A program made the translations under genes and the position numbers. The notes under the pieces were generated by a model. That model saw only the letters and a program-made list of their open reading frames with translations, was not told the origin of the DNA and ran no database searches. A stretch of DNA of 64,000 nt from Leeuwenhoekiella palythoae (lineage in GTDB: Bacteria > Bacteroidota > Bacteroidia > Flavobacteriales > Flavobacteriaceae): NCBI RefSeq assembly GCF_900130045.1, contig NZ_FQXT01000006.1, positions 127,488 through 191,487 of the forward strand. Reading direction: 5' to 3'. This document shows, in pieces, positions 17,799 to 26,618 of the stretch; the stretch's first letter is position 1; each line of letters starts with the position of its first letter.

Positions 17799-18211
17799 AA
17801 GAGATCGAAAGCACACTGCAAAATAAAGGCATTCGGCCTACGGCGATGCGTATGCTGATCTATAAGTTTATGGCCGAAAAAAATTCGGCACAAGGCTTGT
17901 CAGATCTGGAGTTGGCGTTTACTAAAGCGGATCGCACCACGGTTTATCGCACGCTAAAAACTTTTGAAGAAAAAGGGGTAGTTCACCAGATTGACGACGG
18001 TACCGGCGTGCTCAAATATGCGCTCTGTGAACCCGGCTGTCGGTGCGATATTGAGCGTGATCTGCACCTTCATTTTCATTGTAACGCTTGTGATAAAACC
18101 ATTTGTCTAACCGAGCATAAAATTCCGCATATCAATTTACCTGATGGTTTTATTGCAGAAGATGCTAATCTGGTAGTCAAAGGTATTTGCGATAGCTGCA
18201 GCACCTATTAA
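17795..18211 (+). CDS. Fur-family transcriptional regulator (Zur/PerR-like)
   Basis: This 138-residue Fur-family regulator has an N-terminal winged helix (IRPTAMRMLIYKF, DRTTVYRTLKTFEEKG) and a C-terminal dimer and metal domain with His-rich HLHFHCNACDKTICL and the second CxxC pair near the end (CDSCSTY), which form the structural zinc site. It starts with GTG at 17795, overlapping the hxlR stop by four bases. The gene directly downstream is a Zn/Cd-type P-type ATPase, so a zinc- or heavy-metal-responsive role is likely. Which metal it senses cannot be read from sequence alone. Confidence 0.9.
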   Translation: MKEIESTLQNKGIRPTAMRMLIYKFMAEKNSAQGLSDLELAFTKADRTTVYRTLKTFEEKGVVHQIDDGTGVLKYALCEPGCRCDIERDLHLHFHCNACDKTICLTEHKIPHINLPDGFIAEDANLVVKGICDSCSTY

Positions 18212-18253
18212 AATGCACTTCTGTTGCACGGCTTTTTTAGTGAACTTTCCATT

Positions 18254-20215
18254 ATGAAAGAACACACGCATACGTCAGAGCACCACGTTGAAGAAGGTTG
18301 CTGCGCAAAACATAGCACATCAGGAACTTCTGAACATCACCATCACGGTACGCTAGCGTTTAAAACCTATGCGCCCGGACTTTTTAGTTTTTTGATGCTG
18401 GCTTCAGGAATGTTGCTAGACCATTTTGAAGCATCTTTTTTTAAAGGTACGTGGCGCTTGATTTGGTATATTATTGCTTATATCCCGGTGGGGGTTCCCG
18501 TACTTCAAGACAGTTGGGAGAGTATTAAAAAGGGTTCGGTATTTACTGAATTTCTTTTGATGAGCATCGCAACGCTGGGTGCTTTTATCTTAGGCGAATA
18601 TCCCGAAGGTGTTACGGTAATGTTGTTTTATGCCGTGGGCGAATTGTTTCAGCACGCTGCGGTAGATAAGGCCAAGAACAACATCAAAGCCTTGTTAGAT
18701 GTACGACCCAATGAAGCTATGGTTTTTAGAGAGGGGAAATTTGTTCCGACGGCTCCTGAAGATGTTAAAATAGGAGAACGCGTTCAGGTGCGCAAAGGTG
18801 AAAAAGTACCTTTAGACGGAACTTTGCTAAGCGCGAAAGCTTCTCTAAATACGGCTGCATTAACAGGCGAAAGCAAACCGGATTCGGTTAAACAAGGAGA
18901 AACCGTTTATGCCGGAAGCATTAATCTCGATGGAGTTATCGAACTGGAAACTACTGCGATTTTTACAGAAAGTTCCATTGCACGTATTCTTGAACTGGTA
19001 CAGAACGCCACTACGAGAAAGTCAAAAACCGAATTGTTCATCCGCAAGTTCGCTAAAGTCTACACGCCTATCGTCGCCTTTCTGGCCTTAGCATTAACCT
19101 TTTTACCTTACTTCTTTGTTGCCGATTATGTTTTTAAAGAATGGTTATATCGTGCCTTGATTTTCTTGGTGATCTCTTGTCCTTGTGCTTTGGTGATCTC
19201 TATTCCGTTGGGGTATTTTGGAGGTTTAGGAGCAGCATCCCGTAACGGAATTTTATTTAAAGGGGCCTCCTTTCTTGATGCGATAACCAAAGTGAAGTTC
19301 GTGGTTACTGATAAAACGGGAACGCTTACGCAAGGAGTTTTCCGTATAAAAACCATAGCAACTGAAAACGGCTGGAGCGAAGCAGAATTTATGACTTATG
19401 TAAAGGCCTTAGAAGCACAATCAACGCATCCCATAGCTAAGGCGATACAGGAATATCAAGTAGAAAGTTCAAGCGTAGAAGCGCGCGAGGTTCAAGAGCA
19501 TAGCGGTAAAGGCTTGCAAGCGTTGATCAACGGCAAAACGGTGCTTGCCGGTAATGCGACTTTACTGAAAAGCCATAACATCGAGATTCCGAAAAGTCTT
19601 GAGGATATCGTAGAAACTCTGGTACTCGTTGCCATTGACGGTGACTTCGCCGGTTATATTGTAGTTGCCGATGAGCTCAAGCCTGATGCTAAAACAGCTA
19701 TTCAAAAGCTGAAGGAAGCCGGTGTACAGCAGATTGTGATGCTATCGGGAGATAAAGATACCATTACCCAAAAGGTTGCTAAAAGTCTTGGAATTACTTG
19801 GGCAAATGGCGGGCTCCTACCCGAAGATAAACTGCGGGAGGTTGAGCAACTACAGGCGCAAGGGAGTACCAAAGTAGCCTTTATAGGCGATGGAATCAAC
19901 GATGCGCCGGTTTTAGCAACTGCTGACGTCGGGATTGCTATGGGCGGTTTGGGAAGCGATGTGGCGATAGAGACTGCCGATGTGATTATTCAGACAGACG
20001 AACCTTCTAAGGTGGCGCAAGCGATGCGAATAGGAAAAGCTACCCGCAAAATTGTTTGGCAGAATATCGCGTTAGCCTTCGGCGTAAAAGCTGCGGTATT
20101 GATCCTTGGTGCAGGCGGACTCGCAACGATGTGGGAAGCGGTGTTTGCCGATGTGGGCGTGGCGTTTCTCGCGATTTTAAACGCGATTCGTTTACAGCAC
20201 ATGAAGTGGGACTAA
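18254..20215 (+). CDS. Heavy-metal P-type ATPase (Zn/Cd/Co exporter type)
   Basis: This is a 653-residue P1B-type ATPase that would pump divalent metal out of the cytoplasm. It has the CPC membrane motif (SCPCALVIS, Cys near 309), the phosphorylation motif DKTGTLT near 353, the HP dipeptide in STHPIA, and GDGINDAP. The CPC context and IPLGYFGG fit the Zn2+/Cd2+/Pb2+ subgroup. There is no N-terminal HMA domain; instead residues 1-35 are rich in His with adjacent Cys (EEGCCAKH, SEHHHHG), a likely metal-binding tail. The ATG at 18254 is chosen over a TTG at 18224 since it begins the His-rich tail. It lies 42 bases after the Fur-family gene. Confidence 0.92.
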   Translation: MKEHTHTSEHHVEEGCCAKHSTSGTSEHHHHGTLAFKTYAPGLFSFLMLASGMLLDHFEASFFKGTWRLIWYIIAYIPVGVPVLQDSWESIKKGSVFTEFLLMSIATLGAFILGEYPEGVTVMLFYAVGELFQHAAVDKAKNNIKALLDVRPNEAMVFREGKFVPTAPEDVKIGERVQVRKGEKVPLDGTLLSAKASLNTAALTGESKPDSVKQGETVYAGSINLDGVIELETTAIFTESSIARILELVQNATTRKSKTELFIRKFAKVYTPIVAFLALALTFLPYFFVADYVFKEWLYRALIFLVISCPCALVISIPLGYFGGLGAASRNGILFKGASFLDAITKVKFVVTDKTGTLTQGVFRIKTIATENGWSEAEFMTYVKALEAQSTHPIAKAIQEYQVESSSVEAREVQEHSGKGLQALINGKTVLAGNATLLKSHNIEIPKSLEDIVETLVLVAIDGDFAGYIVVADELKPDAKTAIQKLKEAGVQQIVMLSGDKDTITQKVAKSLGITWANGGLLPEDKLREVEQLQAQGSTKVAFIGDGINDAPVLATADVGIAMGGLGSDVAIETADVIIQTDEPSKVAQAMRIGKATRKIVWQNIALAFGVKAAVLILGAGGLATMWEAVFADVGVAFLAILNAIRLQHMKWD

Positions 20216-20217
20216 GC

Positions 20218-20877
20218 TTAAGGCTGAAGATCGATTTGGTAATCGGTTATTTTTAGTTTCAACACGCCGGTTTTGGTATCCATATTCCGCATAGTTTTGC
20301 GGTCAATTTTGGTGTCACTTCCCATAAAATTTAGTGGGATTTTAAGCTTTTCGATAGCAAATGCAACTTCCACATAATTGGGCAGTATGGTCAATGCCTG
20401 ATCATATTGCATCTTCAGTTTGTAAGTGCCGTTCTTTTTGGTGGTGATCTCTGAAGCGGCGATGCGCTGTTGTTCGGTATCTAAAAACAAGGTTGCCAGC
20501 GCCATATCTGAGTCGTCACCGGTAGGAATCACATTGAGCACTTTTACTTGGTTTCCGTCAAGGGTTTGCATTCCGCGATCTACAGTGATAAAAGGATGTT
20601 CAAACAATTCAGAAAGCGTAAAATCAAGACCGCGTTTGGGTAAGATCACAAAGTCATCGCTCGAGAATTTGAGGTCTTTTCCACGCTGATATTCCATCTC
20701 AGCGCGTTTGGTGGGCATATTGATAAACGGCGCGTCGAGATCTAGTTGAAGCTTTGCCGAAAAGGTATTCACGGCGTCCATCTTTGCTTTTATAGCGAGT
20801 AAATCGGCATCTATTTCCTGAGCATTGCAGTTCAAACCGAACAGTAAAAAAGCGATTAAATACAAGGTTTTTATCAT
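20218..20877 (-). CDS. LolA-like periplasmic protein
   Basis: This 219-residue secreted protein has a Sec signal peptide ending CNA before Gln 20. The mature part reads as an incomplete beta-barrel of the LolA/LolB type: alternating strands such as KLQLDLD, AEMEYQRGKDLKF and the late LFLDTEQQRIAASEI turn. It would carry a lipid or lipoprotein across the periplasm. It is the last gene of an operon with an ABC-2 exporter and overlaps the permease by four bases (ATGA). The fold assignment is moderate; I see no sharp motif. It meets the convergent P-type ATPase gene with only two bases between. Confidence 0.65.
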   Translation of the reverse strand: MIKTLYLIAFLLFGLNCNAQEIDADLLAIKAKMDAVNTFSAKLQLDLDAPFINMPTKRAEMEYQRGKDLKFSSDDFVILPKRGLDFTLSELFEHPFITVDRGMQTLDGNQVKVLNVIPTGDDSDMALATLFLDTEQQRIAASEITTKKNGTYKLKMQYDQALTILPNYVEVAFAIEKLKIPLNFMGSDTKIDRKTMRNMDTKTGVLKLKITDYQIDLQP

Positions 20878-21704
20878 CCTACATCTTGTTTGGTAAACAG
20901 GTACATTCCGCCAAGGGCGACTAAAAAAGTATAAATAGTCAACGCGATATTATCGATTAGAATCTCCTGTAATTGCAATTCGTAATCAAAAAAGCGCTGC
21001 CAGGAATTGGTGAGTTTAGCGAAGAAAAAACGTTCCATACTACCCAAACCAAAATCGGCTTTTAAAAGCAGCGAACTCAAAATAAGAAAGAATGCTGAGG
21101 CGATCCAGGTTTTTGCAGGTTCCTTCAACAGTATCCCAAGCGTAACGCTTACCGTGGTAAAAAAAAGCATACTCAAAGTTCCCGAAGCGAAGGCCATCAG
21201 GATGCGTTTAAATGCTTCTTCCGCAGGGAAAAAATTGAGCGTTCCCAAATAGACCACCAGATCACCGCTACCAAAAATACCGTAGGCGAGGAGGAAGGTA
21301 CTCGTCATTAGCAAAAGCAACATCAACAATGTGAAAATCGCTGAGGTAAGGTATTTAGCCAGCATTAATTTACGCTTGCTTACAGCCTGAAGCATCAGCG
21401 TTTTTAATGTGCCGTTTTTGTATTCTTCGGTTATAAGGGCCGAGCTGACGATCATTAAGATGAGCGGTAGATTAAACCACAGCGAGTTGAGAATGATGTA
21501 GAGCAGCAAATTTCCGTTTAAAAGTGTTCCCTCAAAATAGAAGGATTGGCGTAGATTGTCGAGTAATAATTCTAAGATCGTTGCCCCTTGAAAGTAGGCG
21601 GCGATAAGAATGATAAACTCGATAAGCAAGACCGCAGCGACCGCATACCAGGTTTTACTTTCTCTAAAAAGTTTAAATAATTCAGCTTTTAATAAAGGTA
21701 TCAT
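20874..21704 (-). CDS. ABC-2-type transporter permease
   Basis: This 276-residue polytopic membrane protein has about six hydrophobic segments, starting with an amphipathic MIPLLKAELFKLFRES and a helix near residues 17-37. The SALITEEYKNGTLKTLM segment is typical of ABC-2 exporter permeases. It overlaps the ATPase gene upstream and the LolA-like gene downstream by four bases each, so the three are translationally coupled. The substrate is unknown; the neighbour suggests lipid-linked or envelope cargo. Confidence 0.88.
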   Translation of the reverse strand: MIPLLKAELFKLFRESKTWYAVAAVLLIEFIILIAAYFQGATILELLLDNLRQSFYFEGTLLNGNLLLYIILNSLWFNLPLILMIVSSALITEEYKNGTLKTLMLQAVSKRKLMLAKYLTSAIFTLLMLLLLMTSTFLLAYGIFGSGDLVVYLGTLNFFPAEEAFKRILMAFASGTLSMLFFTTVSVTLGILLKEPAKTWIASAFFLILSSLLLKADFGLGSMERFFFAKLTNSWQRFFDYELQLQEILIDNIALTIYTFLVALGGMYLFTKQDVG

Positions 21705-22552
21705 GCGTTAAGCGGAATTATAAGTTGTTCTAATGAAATGTTGGGAACACAAGAATGTACCTCAAACCCTTCTTCTAAAGTGCTTCGGAGTACGACTGAA
21801 ACCGGAATATGTTCACAATTGATGGTCACCGTGTTTGTCTCGGCGTGCAGCACATAGGGTTGAAGACTTTGAGCTTTTTCAATAGCTGTTCCGGTGAGTG
21901 TATACACCGAAATAAGTGCGTTGAGCAGGGTTTGCGTAGGACCTTCATTAACGATTTTACCTTGATCGATCACATAAAGATAATCGCAGGACTTTTGAAG
22001 TTCTGCCATCAGATGCGACGAAACCAAGATTGCGATATTTTGTTGCGCAAGCGTTTTAATCAATTGAATTAGCGAAGCCACTCCCGTAGGATCCAAACCA
22101 GAAAAAGGTTCGTCTAAAATGAGTATATCAGGCGCATTGAGTAATGCGATGGCAATCCCTAGACGCTGTTTCATCCCCATCGAAAAGTTGCGCACAGGAT
22201 CTTTACGATCTAGTGGAAGTCCCACTTGAGTTAAATAATTTTCCAGCGAAGTGCGATCTGCCGGAGCAGCTTGAATTTGAGCAAAAAGTTTGAGGTTTTC
22301 GTAAGCGTTGAGGTAGGTGTACAGTCCCGGTTCTTCGATCACGGCACCAATAGGTTTAGCTTTTTTGGAGTCTTGCTGTACCGCTCCATCATCTGGTGTG
22401 ATCAAACCGCAAAGTATTTTAAAAAGTGTGGTTTTTCCGGCACCGTTGCGACCTAAGAGTCCGCTGATTTTTCCGGGTTCAAGAGAAATCGAAACCGCAT
22501 CGAGCACCTTTCCTGATTTATAGGATTTGCTCAGCTTGATCGCATTTAGCAT
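21701..22552 (-). CDS. ABC transporter ATP-binding protein
   Basis: This is a 283-residue single-NBD ATPase with Walker A GRNGAGKTT near residues 34-42, signature NFSMGMKQRL near 122-131, Walker B ILILDEPFSGLDP near 144-156 and a C-terminal extension of about 80 residues. It is the motor of the exporter with the permease encoded next. Its sequence fits the drug/lipid/Nod-type ABC-2 exporter group. It overlaps the preceding membrane-protein gene by seven bases. Confidence 0.93.
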   Translation of the reverse strand: MLNAIKLSKSYKSGKVLDAVSISLEPGKISGLLGRNGAGKTTLFKILCGLITPDDGAVQQDSKKAKPIGAVIEEPGLYTYLNAYENLKLFAQIQAAPADRTSLENYLTQVGLPLDRKDPVRNFSMGMKQRLGIAIALLNAPDILILDEPFSGLDPTGVASLIQLIKTLAQQNIAILVSSHLMAELQKSCDYLYVIDQGKIVNEGPTQTLLNALISVYTLTGTAIEKAQSLQPYVLHAETNTVTINCEHIPVSVVLRSTLEEGFEVHSCVPNISLEQLIIPLNA

Positions 22553-23091
22553 TCCGTTGTGATTTTTTGCGCGTTTCTAAATTCAAATTTTGGTTCGTAA
22601 TATTTCTCTAAAAAGGTACGGGACCAAAAGTATTTTTTAAAAGGAAACAACGGATCCTGAATCATAAACTGCGGGATAAAGTGATACCATTTTATACCCG
22701 CTTGCGCATAATGCTGTTCGATCTCTGTTTGCATTCCTAATTCTTTAGCAGCAGCGTATAACGCCATGCGCTGGCATTTACTGCCTTTGTAATGTTCTGC
22801 GATTTTAGGCGTAAACCCGTGCTGAAACAAGTGATCTTTGATGCGTTTGTAGTTTTGAAAACGCGACCAGACATCCATAGTCACCAGAAAAATATGAATG
22901 AAAGAAAACATCAGGCACCACAACCAGAACGCGATGATAAGTATTGTTTTTTCGGTATAGGCTTCTACAAATTTAGTGTAGTAAAAAACCGTTTCCAGAA
23001 TAAACAAAAACAACGCGCCATATAAGAGTTTGCCTACATTCCAATAGGAAACAAAGGTGCTGGGTTGTTTGGGTAAATCACTAAAGTGCAT
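22546..23091 (-). CDS. Hypothetical membrane protein, first gene of the ABC operon
   Basis: This 181-residue protein has two hydrophobic segments, at about residues 21-40 and 48-70, and then a cytoplasmic tail of about 110 residues rich in aromatic, Lys and Gln residues. No family is recognised. It overlaps the ABC ATPase start by seven bases, so it is co-translated with the exporter and could be an accessory subunit. The start at 23091 is the only Met giving the full first helix. Confidence 0.65.
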   Translation of the reverse strand: MHFSDLPKQPSTFVSYWNVGKLLYGALFLFILETVFYYTKFVEAYTEKTILIIAFWLWCLMFSFIHIFLVTMDVWSRFQNYKRIKDHLFQHGFTPKIAEHYKGSKCQRMALYAAAKELGMQTEIEQHYAQAGIKWYHFIPQFMIQDPLFPFKKYFWSRTFLEKYYEPKFEFRNAQKITTEC

Positions 23092-23159
23092 GAATAAACG
23101 GGCTGAGTGCTACAAGTATACGCATTTACAGGTTTTGATAACAAGAAAGGCTTAGGATT

Positions 23160-23186
23160 AACTGTATTTTTTAGAAAAATACAGTT
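23160..23186 (-). terminator. AT-rich hairpin downstream of the GH43-like gene
   Basis: A perfect 12-bp stem (23160-23171 with 23175-23186) with a 3-base loop lies about 55-80 bases after the GH43-like stop and before the next minus-strand operon. No T-run follows it, so termination is uncertain. Confidence 0.4.
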
Positions 23187-23239
23187 TAACCTGACGGAAT
23201 TAAAAATCTGATAGTTATAGCCTAAAAAGAAGCAGATTA

Positions 23240-25045
23240 TTAATCCACCTTCATCACCTCAGTTTTTTCGGAGATCCCATTTTCATTAAAGGCTTCGATG
23301 GAAAAATAATAGGTCTGATCCCGATCTAAACAGCGCATAAAGAGCTCGTGGTCGTTATAAACCAACCACGACTGATACAGTTTATCAGGAGCAATACCCC
23401 AACGAATGTTATAGCCTTGTGCGTTTTTGATAACATCCCAAGTGAGTTGTGCATCCCTGCGGTCAGGTTGTCGAGCTACTTTAAAAGCTTTGACCTTTGT
23501 AGGTTTTTTGCCAAATCCTTTTCCAAAGACACGAATTTCAGAGAGTGCGAGATTATTGCCGGGAACTTTGATGTTTTTGTAACGGATGTACTGTGCTTTT
23601 ACCGGTTGGTTTAACACCAGATAGGCATTGGGCGTGTCTTTATAACTTTTAGAACGATCGATAACGGTTTCCCAGGTTTTGCCATCCTCTGAAGCTTCAA
23701 TGATAAAGCGATGCTTTAAGCCCTCAACACGCGTGTAGATCCCGCTTTCGTGATCGTGAAAATTCAGTTGTAGTGCATATATATTTCCGGGCTTATTCAT
23801 TTCGATACTAACCCATTGCTGTGCATCATTCGCTTCAGCAACCCAAAATGACTTTGGGTTTTCGTCAGTCAATACTTCAGAAAGAATACTTCCATTAGCA
23901 TTGGTTTTTTGAGGGATTTCGGTGACTTCAAAATCCCCATCAGTAATCGTGCTTTTGGTGATTTGCAATTGCGAGGACGAAACGGTCACCTTCCCTTTAT
24001 AGGACAATAACATCCAGCCGTTATGTTCACCGGCTTTAGTTGGGTGGCTTGGCGCATGACGCGGATAATCGCCATAACTGGTATTGGAATACATGAGTCC
24101 GTCTTCATCAAAATAAGTAGGAAACATACACAGGCGGCGCTCCCAATGCGAGTTAGAAGCCAGAGCCATCGTTGCAAAATGCCAGTACTGCCCGTTGGTT
24201 TGCTTTACCGTGATCCCGTGGCCCGCCCCGTTGGTAAAGCCTCCGGGTTTAAAACTCATCGGGTTGTTGGGCATATATTCAAACGGACCTAGCGGCGTTT
24301 CGCCCACATAAACTCCGTCTCCGTAGACATTGAATTGTGTGCCGGGCGCAGCGTATTGCAGGTAGTATTTTCCATTATGTTTGGTCATCGAAGCGCCTTC
24401 CATATAGCCTTCTTTTAGGGTAGGGTGGAAGTTGTTTTCGCCAAAACGCTCCCAGCCGTGCGCTTCTTCATCCAGATTGATGAGATCCTTGGTTACGCCG
24501 GTTTCTAACATACGATCATTTTTATTGAGCATTTTGACCCGAATGGGATGCACATTTGACGAACCCCAATACAAATAGGTTTTGCCATCGTCGTCAATAA
24601 ACAATTCAGAATCCTGAATGTTGTTGCTTATGGAAGCTACCGGATTCCATAATCCTTCCTTGGGATTATCGGTATATAAGATACTACCATATCCTGCAGG
24701 ATCTCCGGCAAAATAAACCAGCGAATCTTTATAATTAAATGCGGTAGGAGCGTTGCTTCCCTCAAAAAACCATTGTTTGGGTTTGATGAATTCCCAATTA
24801 ACCAGATCAGTAGAATGCCAATAACCAAAGGAGCGGGTGACAAACATATAATACTCCCCACGAAACTCGATCACCGCAGGGTCTGCACCCGAGCGGTACG
24901 ATATGTTCTTACTCGAATTATAGACCATATAGGTATAATCAATATCTAGGGGATTGATATAGCTTTCAGGGATCATCTCTTGCGCTCTGCTCAACGAATT
25001 TAGGAGCAAGAAAATGAATACTGGAAGTAACTGTAGTTTTTTCAT
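23240..25045 (-). CDS. GH43-like glycosidase with F5/8C and FN3 modules
   Basis: This is a 601-residue secreted enzyme. The signal peptide ends SRA before Gln 22. A five-bladed-propeller glycosidase of the GH43 type follows: Asp 55 in SGADPAV (general base), Asp 145 in QDSELF, and Glu 216 in GYMEGASM (general acid). Then come a discoidin-like F5/8C carbohydrate-binding domain near residues 385-510 and a fibronectin type III domain near 514-595. It would cleave arabinose-, xylose- or galactose-containing side chains. The ATG at 25045 is chosen since it starts the signal peptide; longer frames run into mnmE. The gene lies 25 bases after mnmE on the same strand. Confidence 0.87.
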   Translation of the reverse strand: MKKLQLLPVFIFLLLNSLSRAQEMIPESYINPLDIDYTYMVYNSSKNISYRSGADPAVIEFRGEYYMFVTRSFGYWHSTDLVNWEFIKPKQWFFEGSNAPTAFNYKDSLVYFAGDPAGYGSILYTDNPKEGLWNPVASISNNIQDSELFIDDDGKTYLYWGSSNVHPIRVKMLNKNDRMLETGVTKDLINLDEEAHGWERFGENNFHPTLKEGYMEGASMTKHNGKYYLQYAAPGTQFNVYGDGVYVGETPLGPFEYMPNNPMSFKPGGFTNGAGHGITVKQTNGQYWHFATMALASNSHWERRLCMFPTYFDEDGLMYSNTSYGDYPRHAPSHPTKAGEHNGWMLLSYKGKVTVSSSQLQITKSTITDGDFEVTEIPQKTNANGSILSEVLTDENPKSFWVAEANDAQQWVSIEMNKPGNIYALQLNFHDHESGIYTRVEGLKHRFIIEASEDGKTWETVIDRSKSYKDTPNAYLVLNQPVKAQYIRYKNIKVPGNNLALSEIRVFGKGFGKKPTKVKAFKVARQPDRRDAQLTWDVIKNAQGYNIRWGIAPDKLYQSWLVYNDHELFMRCLDRDQTYYFSIEAFNENGISEKTEVMKVD

Positions 25046-25070
25046 AGGAGTTATTTTTTCAATAGGAGGC

Positions 25071-26486
25071 TTACTTTCCAATACAAAAATTAGCAAAAAT
25101 ATTGCCCAGCAATTCATCGTTAGTGACCTGACCTGTGATTTCGCCAAAGTGATACAAAGCTTCTCGAATATCGATTGCCAACAAATCACCGCTTAAGCCG
25201 GCATCGATGCCCAGTTGTACTTTTTCAATTTCTTCTAAAGCTTTGAGTAGGGCGTCGTAATGACGGGAGTTGGTTACCAGAGTTTCATTATTGCGAAGGG
25301 CTCCGGTATTCACAAACTGAAGCAACTGCTCCTTAAGTGCTTCAACACCAGTTCCGGTTTTAGCTGAAATTAGCAAAACCGCCGATTTGTTACCTTCTGA
25401 GACCAGTTTGGCAAGTTGGTTGTTGATCGATTCTTGTTCAGCTTCCGTGAGGTGATCGATCTTGTTGGCTACTAGGACCAATGGCTTGTCTGGGAAGCGA
25501 TTTCTTATCTTTTGTATTTCCACCGTAAATAATTCGGCTTGATCTTTAAATTTTTCAGAATTGATCAGGTAAAGAACCACCTGAGCTTGTGCGATCTTTT
25601 CAAAGGTTTTTTTAATCCCCAAACCTTCAATAACATCTGCGGTTTCGCGGATTCCCGCCGTATCTATAAACCGGAAACCAATACCACCTATTGAAATTTC
25701 ATCTTCGATAGTATCTCTAGTAGTACCGGCGATATCACTAACAATAGCACGTTCTTCGTTGAGCAAGGCGTTCAATAAGGTTGATTTACCCACATTAGGT
25801 TCGCCCACAATAGCCACAGGAATTCCGTTTTTGATCACATTTCCGGTTGCAAAAGAGTCGATAAGTCGTTTAAGAACGCGTGTAATTTTTGATATTAATT
25901 GCTGAAATTCTTCGCGATTGGCAAATTCCACATCTTCTTCAGCAAAGTCAAGTTCGAGCTCGATAAGCGAAGCAAAATTGAGTAATTCTTGACGCAGCTG
26001 AGCAATTTCGTTTGAGAAACCGCCGCGCATTTGCTGCATAGCGATCTGATGCGCTCCAGCGTTATCACTGGCGATGAGATCTGCTACAGCTTCCGCCTGA
26101 CTCAAATCCATTTTCCCGTTGATGAACGCACGTAGAGTAAATTCGCCGGCTTTTGCTGCCCGGCAGCCATTTCTAAATAAAAGCTGAAGAATTTCTTGCT
26201 GAATGTAAGAACTACCGTGACACGAAATTTCAACCGTCGGCTCTCCGGTATAGGAGCGTTTCCCTTTAAAAATAGAAACTAAAACTTCATCAATGATCCG
26301 GGAACCATCAATAATGTTGCCCAGATGAAGCGTGTGCGAATCTTGCTCGATCAGCTTTTTTTTGCTTTTCGCTTGAAAAAGATCAGAAACGATCGAAAGC
26401 GCCTGAGTTCCTGAAACCCGAATTACAGCAATTGCTCCAGCGCCTGGCGCAGTCGCTAATGCAGCTATAGTGTCTTGAATTTGCAT
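25071..26486 (-). CDS. mnmE: tRNA modification GTPase MnmE
   Basis: MnmE (TrmE), 471 residues, works with MnmG to form cnm5/cmnm5 groups on wobble uridine 34 of certain tRNAs. Visible are the N-terminal folate-binding domain starting with DTIAALATAPG, the helical domain, an inserted G domain with GEPNVGKST near residue 226, DTAGIRE (switch II) and NKID, and the C-terminal catalytic CIGK end. The length is normal. A -7 element TAATTTTG lies only four bases before the ATG, so transcription may start at the initiation codon. No mnmG is in the window. Confidence 0.97.
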   Translation of the reverse strand: MQIQDTIAALATAPGAGAIAVIRVSGTQALSIVSDLFQAKSKKKLIEQDSHTLHLGNIIDGSRIIDEVLVSIFKGKRSYTGEPTVEISCHGSSYIQQEILQLLFRNGCRAAKAGEFTLRAFINGKMDLSQAEAVADLIASDNAGAHQIAMQQMRGGFSNEIAQLRQELLNFASLIELELDFAEEDVEFANREEFQQLISKITRVLKRLIDSFATGNVIKNGIPVAIVGEPNVGKSTLLNALLNEERAIVSDIAGTTRDTIEDEISIGGIGFRFIDTAGIRETADVIEGLGIKKTFEKIAQAQVVLYLINSEKFKDQAELFTVEIQKIRNRFPDKPLVLVANKIDHLTEAEQESINNQLAKLVSEGNKSAVLLISAKTGTGVEALKEQLLQFVNTGALRNNETLVTNSRHYDALLKALEEIEKVQLGIDAGLSGDLLAIDIREALYHFGEITGQVTNDELLGNIFANFCIGK

Positions 26487-26490
26487 GCTG

Positions 26491-26498
26491 CAAAATTA
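26491..26498 (-). promoter_or_regulatory. -7 promoter element of mnmE
   Basis: TAATTTTG on the minus strand lies four bases before the mnmE ATG, with a TTG about 16 bases further upstream. The spacing predicts a leaderless or nearly leaderless mRNA. Confidence 0.55.
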
Positions 26499-26527
26499 CA
26501 AAATAAGCAGCTCGCAACAGCCCATAA

Positions 26528-26561
26528 AAAATCCCCGATACACTAAAGTATCGAGGATTTT
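26528..26561 (-). terminator. Rho-independent terminator of the secreted repeat-protein gene
   Basis: On the minus strand a long stem with one G-U pair (about 14 bp, loop of about six bases) runs into six T. It lies about 60 bases after the stop of the gene at 26619-27164. Confidence 0.8.
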
Positions 26562-26618
26562 CAACTAACTAACCAACCAAAAAAATCAAACTATGTCCCA
26601 CGATCGTGGGGTTTATCA

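Noticed and set aside
25045-25189. Longer N-terminus for the GH43-like protein, reaching into mnmE
   Set aside because: The extra 48 residues are the out-of-frame end of mnmE; the ATG at 25045 gives a normal signal peptide.
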